Translations under genes and position numbers: made by a program
Part shown: piece after piece, positions 25,158 through 33,045 of the stretch
Position numbering within the stretch: position 1 is the first letter of the stretch
Layout: each line of letters starts with the position of its first letter
The notes under the pieces: generated by a model
Database searches by the model: none
Seen by the model: the letters and a program-made list of their open reading frames with translations, nothing else
What the model was told of the DNA's origin: nothing
Assembly: GCF_016616885.1 (NCBI RefSeq)
Contig: NZ_CP067102.1
Location: 6,538,501-6,602,500 of the forward strand
Length of the DNA: 64,000 nt
Origin: Bradyrhizobium diazoefficiens
Lineage (GTDB): Bacteria > Pseudomonadota > Alphaproteobacteria > Rhizobiales > Xanthobacteraceae
Direction of reading: 5' to 3'

Positions 25158-25841
25158 ATGCCGCTCGCCGGGACAGGCATGCTGCTGACGTCGATGAACG
25201 TCGACGCCACGGACGAAGCCGATTTCAATCGCTGGTACGATCGCGAGCATCTGGAAGAGCGCGTCGCGATCGAGGGTTTCCTGGAAGCGCGGCGCTATGT
25301 CGCGCACGCCGCCAATCCCAAATATCTCTCGCTATATTCGACCGTGACGCTCGACGTGCTCGACAGTCCCGCCTACCGGGCGCGGCTCGCCAACCAGACC
25401 GAATGGTCGCGGCGGACCATGGCGCATTTCAAGAACATGCTGCGCGTGGTCGCGCGCATCACCATCAGCAAGGGCACCGGCCGCGGCGCGGCGCTCGGCC
25501 TCGTGCGGTTGCGCCCGACGGCCGACAATGCCGGCGCATGGCGTGATGCACTGCAAGAGAGACTGGCGCCCGGGGATCGCGAAGGCATCATCTCGATGCA
25601 TCTGCTCGAAAGCGAACCAGAATTGTCCGGCGCAACGGCGGACATTCCGGCGGTGCGCAACGAAGGCGCGCGCGACTGGTTCGTGCTGATCGACGGCACG
25701 CGTGTCGGCGCGGTCTCGGCCGTCATCGCCGAACGCTTCACCGGCCCTGCGGCCGCGCCCTTCCCGCTGCCGATCTCGGTCGGCACTTACTGCCTGATGT
25801 GGGACCTCGCCAAAGGCGACTTGCCTCGACCACGCGCCTAG
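25158..25841 (+). CDS. Dimeric alpha/beta-barrel (EthD/DUF4286-like) protein
   Basis: A 227-residue cytosolic protein with no signal or membrane segment. The N-terminal motif DEADFNRWYDREHLEERVAI is the mark of small EthD- or DUF4286-like dimeric barrel domains, which often bind or modify aromatic compounds. A second, weaker copy of the fold seems to start at GAALGLVRLRPTADNAGAWR, so it may be a fused double barrel. It is 24 bp after pip in the same orientation and so the last gene of the pqq transcript. Its TAG stop is the left end of repeat family C. The enzymatic role is unknown. Confidence 0.6.
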   Translation: MPLAGTGMLLTSMNVDATDEADFNRWYDREHLEERVAIEGFLEARRYVAHAANPKYLSLYSTVTLDVLDSPAYRARLANQTEWSRRTMAHFKNMLRVVARITISKGTGRGAALGLVRLRPTADNAGAWRDALQERLAPGDREGIISMHLLESEPELSGATADIPAVRNEGARDWFVLIDGTRVGAVSAVIAERFTGPAAAPFPLPISVGTYCLMWDLAKGDLPRPRA

Positions 25842-25942
25842 AGCCTTTTCCGTTCCGATGGAATCGGAACGGGGCTCTAGATTCTTGTTTTGACGCGTTT
25901 TCTTTACGCGAACCGGTATCCACTTCGCTCGAAAACGCTCTA
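25839..25942. repeat. Palindromic repeat element, family C
   Basis: A 104-bp element bounded by TAGAGCCTTTTC and GAAAACGCTCTA, near-perfect terminal inverted repeats. An internal hairpin is CCGTTCCGAT-GGAATCGGAACGG. Further inside is AAACGCGTCAAAACAAG read on the minus strand. It fits exactly between two convergent genes: its first three bases are the stop codon of the upstream plus-strand gene and its last three, read on the other strand, are the stop of the nitroreductase. Confidence 0.85.
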
Positions 25943-26656
25943 GCCGATCGCCTCCACCTTGGTCGCGCTTGTATCCGCGTTCGTGAATCCCCGCAGTTCC
26001 GCAATCTCCTCGAACGACGCGCGCTCGGTCACGAGACCATTGATCGGGTGCGCCGCGTCGGCAAAGCCGAGCGAAACTCCGCAAAACACGATGAACTCCG
26101 CCGGAAGAGCAAGGTGCGCGCGCACCGTCTCGTGCATTGCCGCCCACGCGGCTTGCGGACAGGTCGCAAGCCCCCGTTCGTGCGCGAGCAGGAGGATCGA
26201 TTGCAGGAACATGCCGACATCGGCCCACTGGCCCTGCTCCATGCTGCGGTCGATCGACAGGATCATGCCGACCGGAGCGCCGTAGAAGTCGAAGTTGCGC
26301 GCGAACTGCATCAGCCGCGCCATCTTGTTCTCACGCGCAATGCCGATCGTGCCATAGAGATCCTCGGCGCATTTGATACGTCGGCGGTTGTAGGGATCCT
26401 TCAGATTGGCGGCGTAGATCCTGTATTCCGAACCCTCCGCGGAGGGATTGGCGGCAAGGCTTTGCCGCACTGCGCCCCTCAGGCGGTCGAGGTCGGCCCC
26501 TGCCATCACGCTAAGGCGCCAGGGCTGCATGTTGCTCGACGACGCGGTACGGCGGGCGATCATGATGATGTCGCGAATGGTGTCGACCGGAACCGGTTTG
26601 CTCAAATAGGCCCGCGCCGAACGGCGCTCGCGCATCGCTTGGGTCACGCTGATCAT
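25940..26656 (-). CDS. Nitroreductase family FMN-dependent oxidoreductase
   Basis: A 238-residue flavoprotein. FMN-binding signatures are RRSARAYLSKPVPVDTIRDI and ARRTASSSNMQPWRLSVM at the N-terminus, and ADVGMFLQSILLLAHERGLA plus FIVFCGVSLGFADAAHPIN at the C-terminus. The family reduces nitroaromatics, quinones or enones with NAD(P)H. It is divergent from a LysR-type regulator, a common arrangement for inducible nitroreductases. Its TAG stop is formed by the right end of a palindromic repeat. Confidence 0.9.
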   Translation of the reverse strand: MISVTQAMRERRSARAYLSKPVPVDTIRDIIMIARRTASSSNMQPWRLSVMAGADLDRLRGAVRQSLAANPSAEGSEYRIYAANLKDPYNRRRIKCAEDLYGTIGIARENKMARLMQFARNFDFYGAPVGMILSIDRSMEQGQWADVGMFLQSILLLAHERGLATCPQAAWAAMHETVRAHLALPAEFIVFCGVSLGFADAAHPINGLVTERASFEEIAELRGFTNADTSATKVEAIG

Positions 26657-26754
26657 GAATGCGGCCCCTCAATGAATAACTGGCTGCGCAGGCTTATTCT
26701 GGCTATTATCGGATTAATACGGCAGGATTTCGATATCATAAATCCGTTAATTGC
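26657..26754. promoter_or_regulatory. Divergent nitroreductase/LysR promoter region with imperfect dyad
   Basis: This AT-rich 98-bp gap contains TTAATACGG at the left and CCGTTAA at the right, an imperfect inverted pair around GATATC. LysR-type regulators usually bind such dyads beside their own gene. The LysR start at 26755 has no clear Shine-Dalgarno sequence. Confidence 0.35.
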
Positions 26755-27642
26755 ATGGATAGGCCTAACTTTCAGGAAGCAGAGGCATTTCTTACGGTCG
26801 CCGACCGCGGTGGGTTCGGCGCGGCCGCGCGCGAACTCGGCGTCACGCAGTCCACCGTCAGCCGGCGCATCGCCTCGCTCGAACTGCGCATCGGCAAGCG
26901 GCTGGTCGAACGCACCACCCGGCGGGTCGGCCTGACGGAGGCAGGTCTCGCCTTCGCCGCCGATCTGCGCGACGTGCTGACCCGGCTCGCCGAGGCCGAG
27001 GGGCGCGTGCAGTCGGAAGGTGGCGAACCGGAAGGCCTGCTACGCATCACCATGCCGACGGCCTACGGCCGCACCATAATCGTGCCGCGGCTGGCGGCCC
27101 TTGCCAAATGTCATCCGCGGCTCCGGCTCGAGCTTGATCTGTCGGATCGTTACGTCGACATTCTCGAGGACGGTTTCGACGTCGCGATCCGGATTGCCGA
27201 GCCGACGCAGTCGGGCCTCGTGGCCGCATGCATCGATCGCTTCACGCTGCACATCTGCGCCGCTCCGCAATATCTCGCCCGGCACGCGCCAGTCGCCTCG
27301 CCGCAGGATCTTGCCGATCACAGCTGCATCGTGCAGCGAACCTACGCGCCGCGCACCAACTGGCGATTGGAGTGGTCTGGCAAGCCCGTCGAAATCGAAA
27401 TCATGCCACGGATCATCGCCAGCGACATGATGGCGGTGCGGTCGCTGACGCTGGATGGCACCGGCATCGCCGTGCTGCCATCGTATCTGGCGCGCGGCGA
27501 TCTTGCGTCTGGTGAGCTCGTCGAGGTTCTCACTGACGCGGGCTTGCCGACGATGAACGTCTTCGCGGCCTGGCCGCATCGTCGGGCAAGTCTGTCGAAG
27601 ATCGCCGTTCTCGTTCAGGACCTCCGGCGCATCGCCGGCTGA
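26755..27642 (+). CDS. LysR-family transcriptional regulator
   Basis: A 295-residue regulator. The winged HTH lies at the N-terminus: FLTVADRGGFGAAARELGVT followed by QSTVSRRIASLELRIGKRLV, the classical LysR pattern. The rest is the periplasmic-binding-protein-like effector domain, with GLLRITMPTAYGRTIIVPRL and DGFDVAIRIAEPTQSGLVAA, typical of the CrgA/DmlR-like subgroup. It is divergent from a nitroreductase gene and probably controls it. The effector is unknown. Confidence 0.93.
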   Translation: MDRPNFQEAEAFLTVADRGGFGAAARELGVTQSTVSRRIASLELRIGKRLVERTTRRVGLTEAGLAFAADLRDVLTRLAEAEGRVQSEGGEPEGLLRITMPTAYGRTIIVPRLAALAKCHPRLRLELDLSDRYVDILEDGFDVAIRIAEPTQSGLVAACIDRFTLHICAAPQYLARHAPVASPQDLADHSCIVQRTYAPRTNWRLEWSGKPVEIEIMPRIIASDMMAVRSLTLDGTGIAVLPSYLARGDLASGELVEVLTDAGLPTMNVFAAWPHRRASLSKIAVLVQDLRRIAG

Positions 27643-27876
27643 CGTTCCAGCACGCATCGCACATGCTGCATCGCCGCATAGTGCGCCCCTGTTAATGCTG
27701 TGCGCGCGCAGCTCCCATGAAAGAGGGGACGCGCGAAAATTTGCCGTTGTACTTCGGAGCGGTTCTAATAAGCTAACCCAATGACGTCATTCAGAAACCA
27801 GATCGACGCGCGTTAAGCGTTCGCCAAGCTCAAGAAAAGGCCGCGGGGTCTTTGGGCCTGTGCGGACAGGGTAGGA

Positions 27877-29676
27877 ATGAAACCGACCGATATCGCGGCC
27901 CCCGACTACTTTCACAAAGTGGTCGATTGCCAGTGGGCCTGTCCTGCGCACACCCCGGTTCCCGAATATATCCGATTGATCGCACAAGGCCGCTACAGCG
28001 ACGCCTATATGATCAATTGGAAATCGAACGTGTTTCCCGGAATTCTGGGACGCACCTGCGATCGTCCCTGCGAGCCGGCGTGCCGGCGCGGACGCGTCGA
28101 GGAAACGCCGGTGGCGATCTGTCGCTTGAAGCGCGTCGCCGCCGACTTCAAGGACGACATCAAGCAGCGTCTGCCGCACCCGACTGCGAAGAACGGCAAG
28201 CGTGTCGCGTTCGTCGGCGGTGGCCCCGCGTCCCTGACGGTGGCGCGCGATCTCGCGCCGCTCGGCTATCACTGCACCGTGTTCGACGGCGATCCGGAAG
28301 CCGGCGGCATGATGCGGACCCAGATCCCGAAATTCCGCCTGCCCAATTCGGTCATCGACGAGGAGACCGGCTACATCCTCAACCTCGGCGTCGAGTTCAA
28401 AGGCGGCCACCGCATCGAGAGCATGAAGGCCCTGCTCGCGGAGAAATACGACGCGATCTTCGTCGGATCAGGCGCGCCGCGCGGCCGCGAGCTCGACATT
28501 CCGGGTCGGAAAGAGGCCGCCGGCAATATCCATATCGGCATTGACTGGCTCTCGTCCGTGTCGTTCGGCCACACCGACAAGATCGGCAAGCGCGTGATCG
28601 TGCTCGGCGGTGGCAACACCGCGATGGATTGCTGCCGCACCGCGCGCCGGCTTGGCGGCGAAGACGTCAAGGTGATCGTGCGCTCCGGCTTCGAGGAAAT
28701 GAAGGCCTCGCCCTGGGAGAAGGAAGACGCGATCCACGAGGATATCCCGATTCTCAACTTCCTCGTCCCCGTCTCGTTCATCCACGACGATGGCAAGCTC
28801 ACCGGCGTCATTTTCCAGAAGGTGAAGGCCGAATACGACGCCAGGGGCCGCCGCAACCTCGTTCCCTCGGGTGAGCCGGACCAGACCATCGAATGCGACG
28901 ACGTGCTGGTCGCGGTCGGCCAGGAGAACGCCTTCCCTTGGATCGAGCAGGATTGCGGCATCGAGTTCGACAAATGGCACATGCCAAAGGTCGATCCCAA
29001 GACCTTCGTTTCGACCAATCCCAAGGTGTTCTTCGGCGGCGACGCCGCATTCGGGCCGAAGAACATCATCTGGGCGGTGGCGCAGGGGCACGACGCCGCG
29101 CTGTCGATCCACAAGCTGCTCTCGGGCGAGGACATTACCGAGCGGCCGCTGCCGGAGGTGCACGTCTCCTCGCAGAAGATGGGCATCCACGAATGGAGCT
29201 ATGACAACGACATCTCCAACGACAAGCGCTTCAAGGTGCCGCATCGCGACAAGGTGATCGCACTGAAGGACATCCGCACCGAGGTCGAGCTTGGCTACGA
29301 CGTCAAGCTGGCGCTGGGCGAAGCCGAGCGCTGCCTGAACTGCGACGTCCAGACCGTGTTCTCGACCTCGCTGTGCATCGAGTGCGATGCCTGCGTCGAT
29401 ATCTGCCCGATGGACTGCATCACCTTCACGCAAAATGGCGAGGAAGACGATCTGCGGCATCGCCTGAAGGCACCCTCGCCGCATCCGGACCAGGACCTCT
29501 ATGTGTCCAGCGACCTCAAGACCGGACGCGTCATGGTCAAGGACGAGGATGTCTGCCTGCATTGCGGGCTGTGCGCCGAGCGTTGTCCCACCGGGGCCTG
29601 GGACATGCAGAAATATTTCATCGAGATGACTTACGCAGGTTCGACATGTCCGACAAAAAGCCGATCAGCAGCGTAA
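27877..29676 (+). CDS. korC: NADPH/ferredoxin subunit of 2-oxoacid oxidoreductase (KorC-like, GltD + 8Fe ferredoxin)
   Basis: A 599-residue electron-transfer protein. The N-terminal Fe-S domain has CQWACPAHTPVPEY and CDRPCEPACRRG, as in glutamate synthase small subunits. A FAD Rossmann motif follows (VAFVGGGPASL, about residue 110), then an NADP-binding one (VIVLGGGNTAMD, about residue 240) and the FAD loop KVFFGGDAAFGPKNII. The C-terminus is a two-cluster ferredoxin: CIECDACVDICPMDC (about 500) and CLHCGLCAERCPTGA (about 560). Fused to downstream KOR subunits, this is the arrangement known from the NADP-linked 2-oxoglutarate oxidoreductase of Azoarcus evansii. It overlaps the next gene by 31 bp. 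Confidence 0.85.
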   Translation: MKPTDIAAPDYFHKVVDCQWACPAHTPVPEYIRLIAQGRYSDAYMINWKSNVFPGILGRTCDRPCEPACRRGRVEETPVAICRLKRVAADFKDDIKQRLPHPTAKNGKRVAFVGGGPASLTVARDLAPLGYHCTVFDGDPEAGGMMRTQIPKFRLPNSVIDEETGYILNLGVEFKGGHRIESMKALLAEKYDAIFVGSGAPRGRELDIPGRKEAAGNIHIGIDWLSSVSFGHTDKIGKRVIVLGGGNTAMDCCRTARRLGGEDVKVIVRSGFEEMKASPWEKEDAIHEDIPILNFLVPVSFIHDDGKLTGVIFQKVKAEYDARGRRNLVPSGEPDQTIECDDVLVAVGQENAFPWIEQDCGIEFDKWHMPKVDPKTFVSTNPKVFFGGDAAFGPKNIIWAVAQGHDAALSIHKLLSGEDITERPLPEVHVSSQKMGIHEWSYDNDISNDKRFKVPHRDKVIALKDIRTEVELGYDVKLALGEAERCLNCDVQTVFSTSLCIECDACVDICPMDCITFTQNGEEDDLRHRLKAPSPHPDQDLYVSSDLKTGRVMVKDEDVCLHCGLCAERCPTGAWDMQKYFIEMTYAGSTCPTKSRSAA

Positions 29677-31493
29677 ACGACTTCGTCGTCCGTTTCGCCA
29701 ACGTCAACGGCTCGGGCTCGGCCAGCGCCAACGAGATGTTCGCGCGCGCCATCCTGCGCCATGGCGTGCCGGTGTCCCCGCGCAACATCTTCCCCTCCAA
29801 CATCCAGGGCCTGCCGACCTGGTACGAGGTGCGGGTGACCGAAGACGGCCATCTCGGCGCTCGCGGCGGCGTAGACATGATGGTGGCGATGAACCCGCAG
29901 ACCTGGGACAAGGACGTCGCCGGCATCGAGCCCGGCGGCTATCTGTTCTACGATTCCACCAAGCCGATGCCGTCGACCAAATTCCGCGACGATATCACCG
30001 TCATCGGCGTGCCGCTCACCGCGATCACCAACTCGACCTACACCGATCCGCGCCAGCGCCAGCTGTTCAAGAACATCATCTATCTCGGCGCGCTCAGCGC
30101 GCTGCTCGACATGGATCCTAAGCTGATCGAGCAACTGATCGGCGAGCAGTACAAGGGCAAGGAGAAGCTCTTGTCCTCCAACGTCCATGCGCTGCATCTG
30201 GGGCGTGACTGGGCGCTGCAGAATTTGAAATGCCCGATCGGGCTGCGGGTGAAGAAGTCCGACAAGGTCGGCGATCGCATCTTCATCGAGGGCAACAGCG
30301 CCGCCGCGCTCGGCGCCGTCTATGGCGGCGCCACCGTGTGCGCCTGGTATCCGATCACGCCGTCGTCCTCGGTGGCGGAGGCTTTCACGGCCCATTGCAA
30401 GAAATTCCGGCATGATCCCGAGACCGGCAAGGCGAAATACGCGATCGTGCAGGGCGAGGACGAGCTGGCTTCGATCGGTATCGTCATCGGCGCGTCCTGG
30501 AACGGCGCGCGCGCCTTCACCGCGACCTCGGGCCCCGGCATCTCCCTGATGACCGAGTTCATCGGCCTCTCATACTTCGCCGAGATCCCGGCCGTGATCA
30601 TGAACATCCAGCGCGCCGGCCCCTCGACGGGCATGCCGACCCGCACCCAGCAATGCGACATCATCGCCTGCGCCTATGCTTCGCATGGCGACACCAAGCA
30701 TGTACTGCTGTTCCCGGAAGATCCGGCCGAGGCGTTCGAGTTCGCAGCCGCCGCCTTCGATCTCGCCGAACGGCTGCAGACCACGATCTTCCTGATGCTC
30801 GACCTCGACATCGGCATGAACCACCGGCTCTGCCGTCCGCTGAAGTGGGACGATGCCAAACAGTATGACCGCGGCAAGGTGATGACCGCCGAGATGCTGG
30901 ACGAGGGACGTGACTTCGGCCGCTATCTCGACGTCGATGGCGACGGCATCCCCTACCGCACCTATCCCGGCACACATCCGACCAAGGGCTCCTATTTTAC
31001 CCGCGGCACCTCGCGTGATCGCTATGCGCGCTATTCCGAGGAAGGCTCGGTCTATGCCGACAACATGCAGCGGCTCGTGCGCAAGTTCGAGACCGCGCAG
31101 GACCTCGTGCCGCGGCCGCTGCAGGCCAATGCGGAACGGCCGACCAAATATGGCGTGATCTATTTCGGCTCGACCTCGCCGGCGATGGACGAGGCGATCG
31201 GACTGCTGGAGGCGCGCGGGCACCAGCTCGACCGCCTGCGCATCCGCGCCTTTCCGTTCCACTCCAGCGTGGCGAGCTTCCTCGCCGAGCACGATTTCGT
31301 CTACGTGGTCGAGCAGAACCGCGACAGCCAGCTCCGTCAGCTCATCGTCAATGAGAATGGCATCGATCCCGTCCGCCTCGTGCCGATCGTGCACTATGAC
31401 GGCACCCCGATCACCGCCCGCTATATTGCGAAAGCCATTGGCGACCATCAGGATCACCTCAAGGTGACCCCGCTCCGCAAGGCCGTGTCATGA
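29646..31493 (+). CDS. korA: 2-oxoacid:acceptor oxidoreductase gamma-alpha fusion subunit (KorA-like)
   Basis: A 615-residue protein starting at ATG 29646 (MSDKKPISSVND), inside the end of korC. Residues about 1-200 are the gamma domain (VRFANVNGSGSASANEMFAR). The rest is the alpha pyrimidine-binding domain, with GNSAAALGAVYGGATVCAWY, PITPSSSVAEAF and GISLMTEFIGLSYFAEIPAV. With KorB it oxidatively decarboxylates a 2-oxoacid, probably 2-oxoglutarate, forming the acyl-CoA and CO2. Substrate choice is inferred from gene organisation and is not proven by a motif. It overlaps korB by 4 bp (ATGA). Confidence 0.88.
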   Translation: MSDKKPISSVNDFVVRFANVNGSGSASANEMFARAILRHGVPVSPRNIFPSNIQGLPTWYEVRVTEDGHLGARGGVDMMVAMNPQTWDKDVAGIEPGGYLFYDSTKPMPSTKFRDDITVIGVPLTAITNSTYTDPRQRQLFKNIIYLGALSALLDMDPKLIEQLIGEQYKGKEKLLSSNVHALHLGRDWALQNLKCPIGLRVKKSDKVGDRIFIEGNSAAALGAVYGGATVCAWYPITPSSSVAEAFTAHCKKFRHDPETGKAKYAIVQGEDELASIGIVIGASWNGARAFTATSGPGISLMTEFIGLSYFAEIPAVIMNIQRAGPSTGMPTRTQQCDIIACAYASHGDTKHVLLFPEDPAEAFEFAAAAFDLAERLQTTIFLMLDLDIGMNHRLCRPLKWDDAKQYDRGKVMTAEMLDEGRDFGRYLDVDGDGIPYRTYPGTHPTKGSYFTRGTSRDRYARYSEEGSVYADNMQRLVRKFETAQDLVPRPLQANAERPTKYGVIYFGSTSPAMDEAIGLLEARGHQLDRLRIRAFPFHSSVASFLAEHDFVYVVEQNRDSQLRQLIVNENGIDPVRLVPIVHYDGTPITARYIAKAIGDHQDHLKVTPLRKAVS

Positions 31494-32545
31494 CCTATAT
31501 TGCCAAGCCGAAATTCCATCATCCCGGGCTCAAGAAGAACGAGCTCGGCTACACCCATCGCGACTACGAGGGCAAGATCTCGACGCTGTGCGCCGGCTGC
31601 GGCCATGACTCGATCACGGCCTCGATCATCGAGGCCTGCTACGAGCTCTCGATCGAGCCGCACCGGGTGGCGAAGATCTCCGGCATCGGCTGCTCGTCGA
31701 AGACGCCGGATTATTTCCTCGGCAATTCGCACGGCTTCAACTCGGTGCACGGCCGCATGCCGAGCGTGCTGACAGGCGCCAACCTCGCCAACCGCGATCT
31801 GATCTATCTCGGCGTCTCCGGCGACGGCGATTCCGCCTCGATCGGCTTCGGTCAGTTCGCGCATTCGATCCGGCGCGGCGTCAACATGACCTATATCGTC
31901 GAGAACAACGGCGTCTACGGCCTGACCAAGGGCCAGTTCTCGGCCACCGCCGACCGCGGCTCGAAGTCGAAGAAGGGCGTGACCAACACCGACAACGCCA
32001 TCGACCTCGTCGCGATCGCGCTGCAGCTGGGAGCGACCTTCGTGGCGCGCTCGTTCTCCGGCGACAAGAGCCAGCTCGTGCCGCTGATCGCGGCCGCGAT
32101 CGGCCACACGGGCGCGTCCTTCATCGACGTCATCAGCCCCTGCATCGCCTTCAACAACCACGCCGGCTCGACCAAGAGCTTTGATTATGTCCGTGAGCAC
32201 AACGACGCGGTGAACCGGCTCGACGTGCTGGTCGGCCGCGATCCGATCGCTGTCGACTACGCGCCGGGCACGGTGCAGGTGGTCGAGCAGCACGACGGCA
32301 GCAAGATCGCGCTGCGCAAGATCGACGCCGATTACGATCCGCATGACCGGCTCGGCGCCCAGACCTTCCTCGCGAGGCACGCCGCCAAGGGCCAGATCGT
32401 CACCGGGCTCCTTTACGTCGATCCAGACGCGGAAGATCTGCACAGCCATCTCAACACGGTCGAGACGCCGCTCAATTCGCTGGAAGCGGACACGCTCTGC
32501 CCGGGCTCGGCGGCGCTGGACAAGTTCAACGCCAGCCTGCGCTGA
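31490..32545 (+). CDS. korB: 2-oxoacid:acceptor oxidoreductase beta subunit (KorB-like)
   Basis: The 351-residue subunit binds thiamine diphosphate and a [4Fe-4S] cluster. LCAGCGHDSITASIIEACYE and GIGCSSKTPDYF hold the cluster cysteines. The ThDP/Mg motif is GVSGDGDSASIGFGQFAHSI with N in ENNGVYGLTKGQ. The C-terminal domain starts near FDYVREHNDAVN. There is no separate ferredoxin subunit gene; that function is fused in korC. Third gene of the operon, convergent with the DUF4399 gene 15 bp away. Confidence 0.92.
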   Translation: MTYIAKPKFHHPGLKKNELGYTHRDYEGKISTLCAGCGHDSITASIIEACYELSIEPHRVAKISGIGCSSKTPDYFLGNSHGFNSVHGRMPSVLTGANLANRDLIYLGVSGDGDSASIGFGQFAHSIRRGVNMTYIVENNGVYGLTKGQFSATADRGSKSKKGVTNTDNAIDLVAIALQLGATFVARSFSGDKSQLVPLIAAAIGHTGASFIDVISPCIAFNNHAGSTKSFDYVREHNDAVNRLDVLVGRDPIAVDYAPGTVQVVEQHDGSKIALRKIDADYDPHDRLGAQTFLARHAAKGQIVTGLLYVDPDAEDLHSHLNTVETPLNSLEADTLCPGSAALDKFNASLR

Positions 32546-32560
32546 TCTCTCGCCAACGCG

Positions 32561-33004
32561 CTACCGCGCCGAAGCGGGCGGCCTGACGCGTACGGAGATC
32601 TTCTCCGACACGACGGGCGGCTCGAACGGATAGTGCTTCGCATCGCCCAGCACCAGCTGGAGCGTGTGGGTGCCCGGCGGAAGCTCGAGCAGGGTCTCGG
32701 TCTGCCCTGCCCCGAAATGCAGATGCGACTTGTCCTGCAGGATCGGCTCCTTGGGATCGATGGGATCGTTGACGTCGATCAGCAGATGATGATGACCGGC
32801 GTTCTGATAGTCGTCGCCGGCATGGGTAATACCCATGTTGCGCAAGCCGAACCGGACCAGGAAGGCACCGCGAACCCTCTGCCCGTCATGCGGCGTGATG
32901 AAATAGAGCTTTGCGTCCTTGGGAGCGGTCTTGCCTTGCGAAAAGGCGGCGCCGGGAAGCAATACGAGCACCGCCGACAGCGCGATGCAGCGAATGATTT
33001 GCAT
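32561..33004 (-). CDS. DUF4399 family exported protein
   Basis: A 147-residue protein from ATG 33004; a TTG one codon earlier is possible. The signal peptide is MQIIRCIALSAVLVLLPGAA with cleavage near FSQ. The mature part has the DUF4399 pattern: LYFITPHDGQRVRGAFLVRF, GHHHLLIDV, HLHFGAGQTETLLELPPGTH and LQLVLGDAKHYP. Several conserved His suggest a metal-binding periplasmic beta-domain. Function unknown. It may share a transcript with the upstream cyclase-SUMF1 gene (41 bp gap). Confidence 0.88.
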   Translation of the reverse strand: MQIIRCIALSAVLVLLPGAAFSQGKTAPKDAKLYFITPHDGQRVRGAFLVRFGLRNMGITHAGDDYQNAGHHHLLIDVNDPIDPKEPILQDKSHLHFGAGQTETLLELPPGTHTLQLVLGDAKHYPFEPPVVSEKISVRVRPPASAR

Positions 33005-33045
33005 CAAACCTACTCCTGCACTCTAAGGACTGCAAAGGACTGCGC

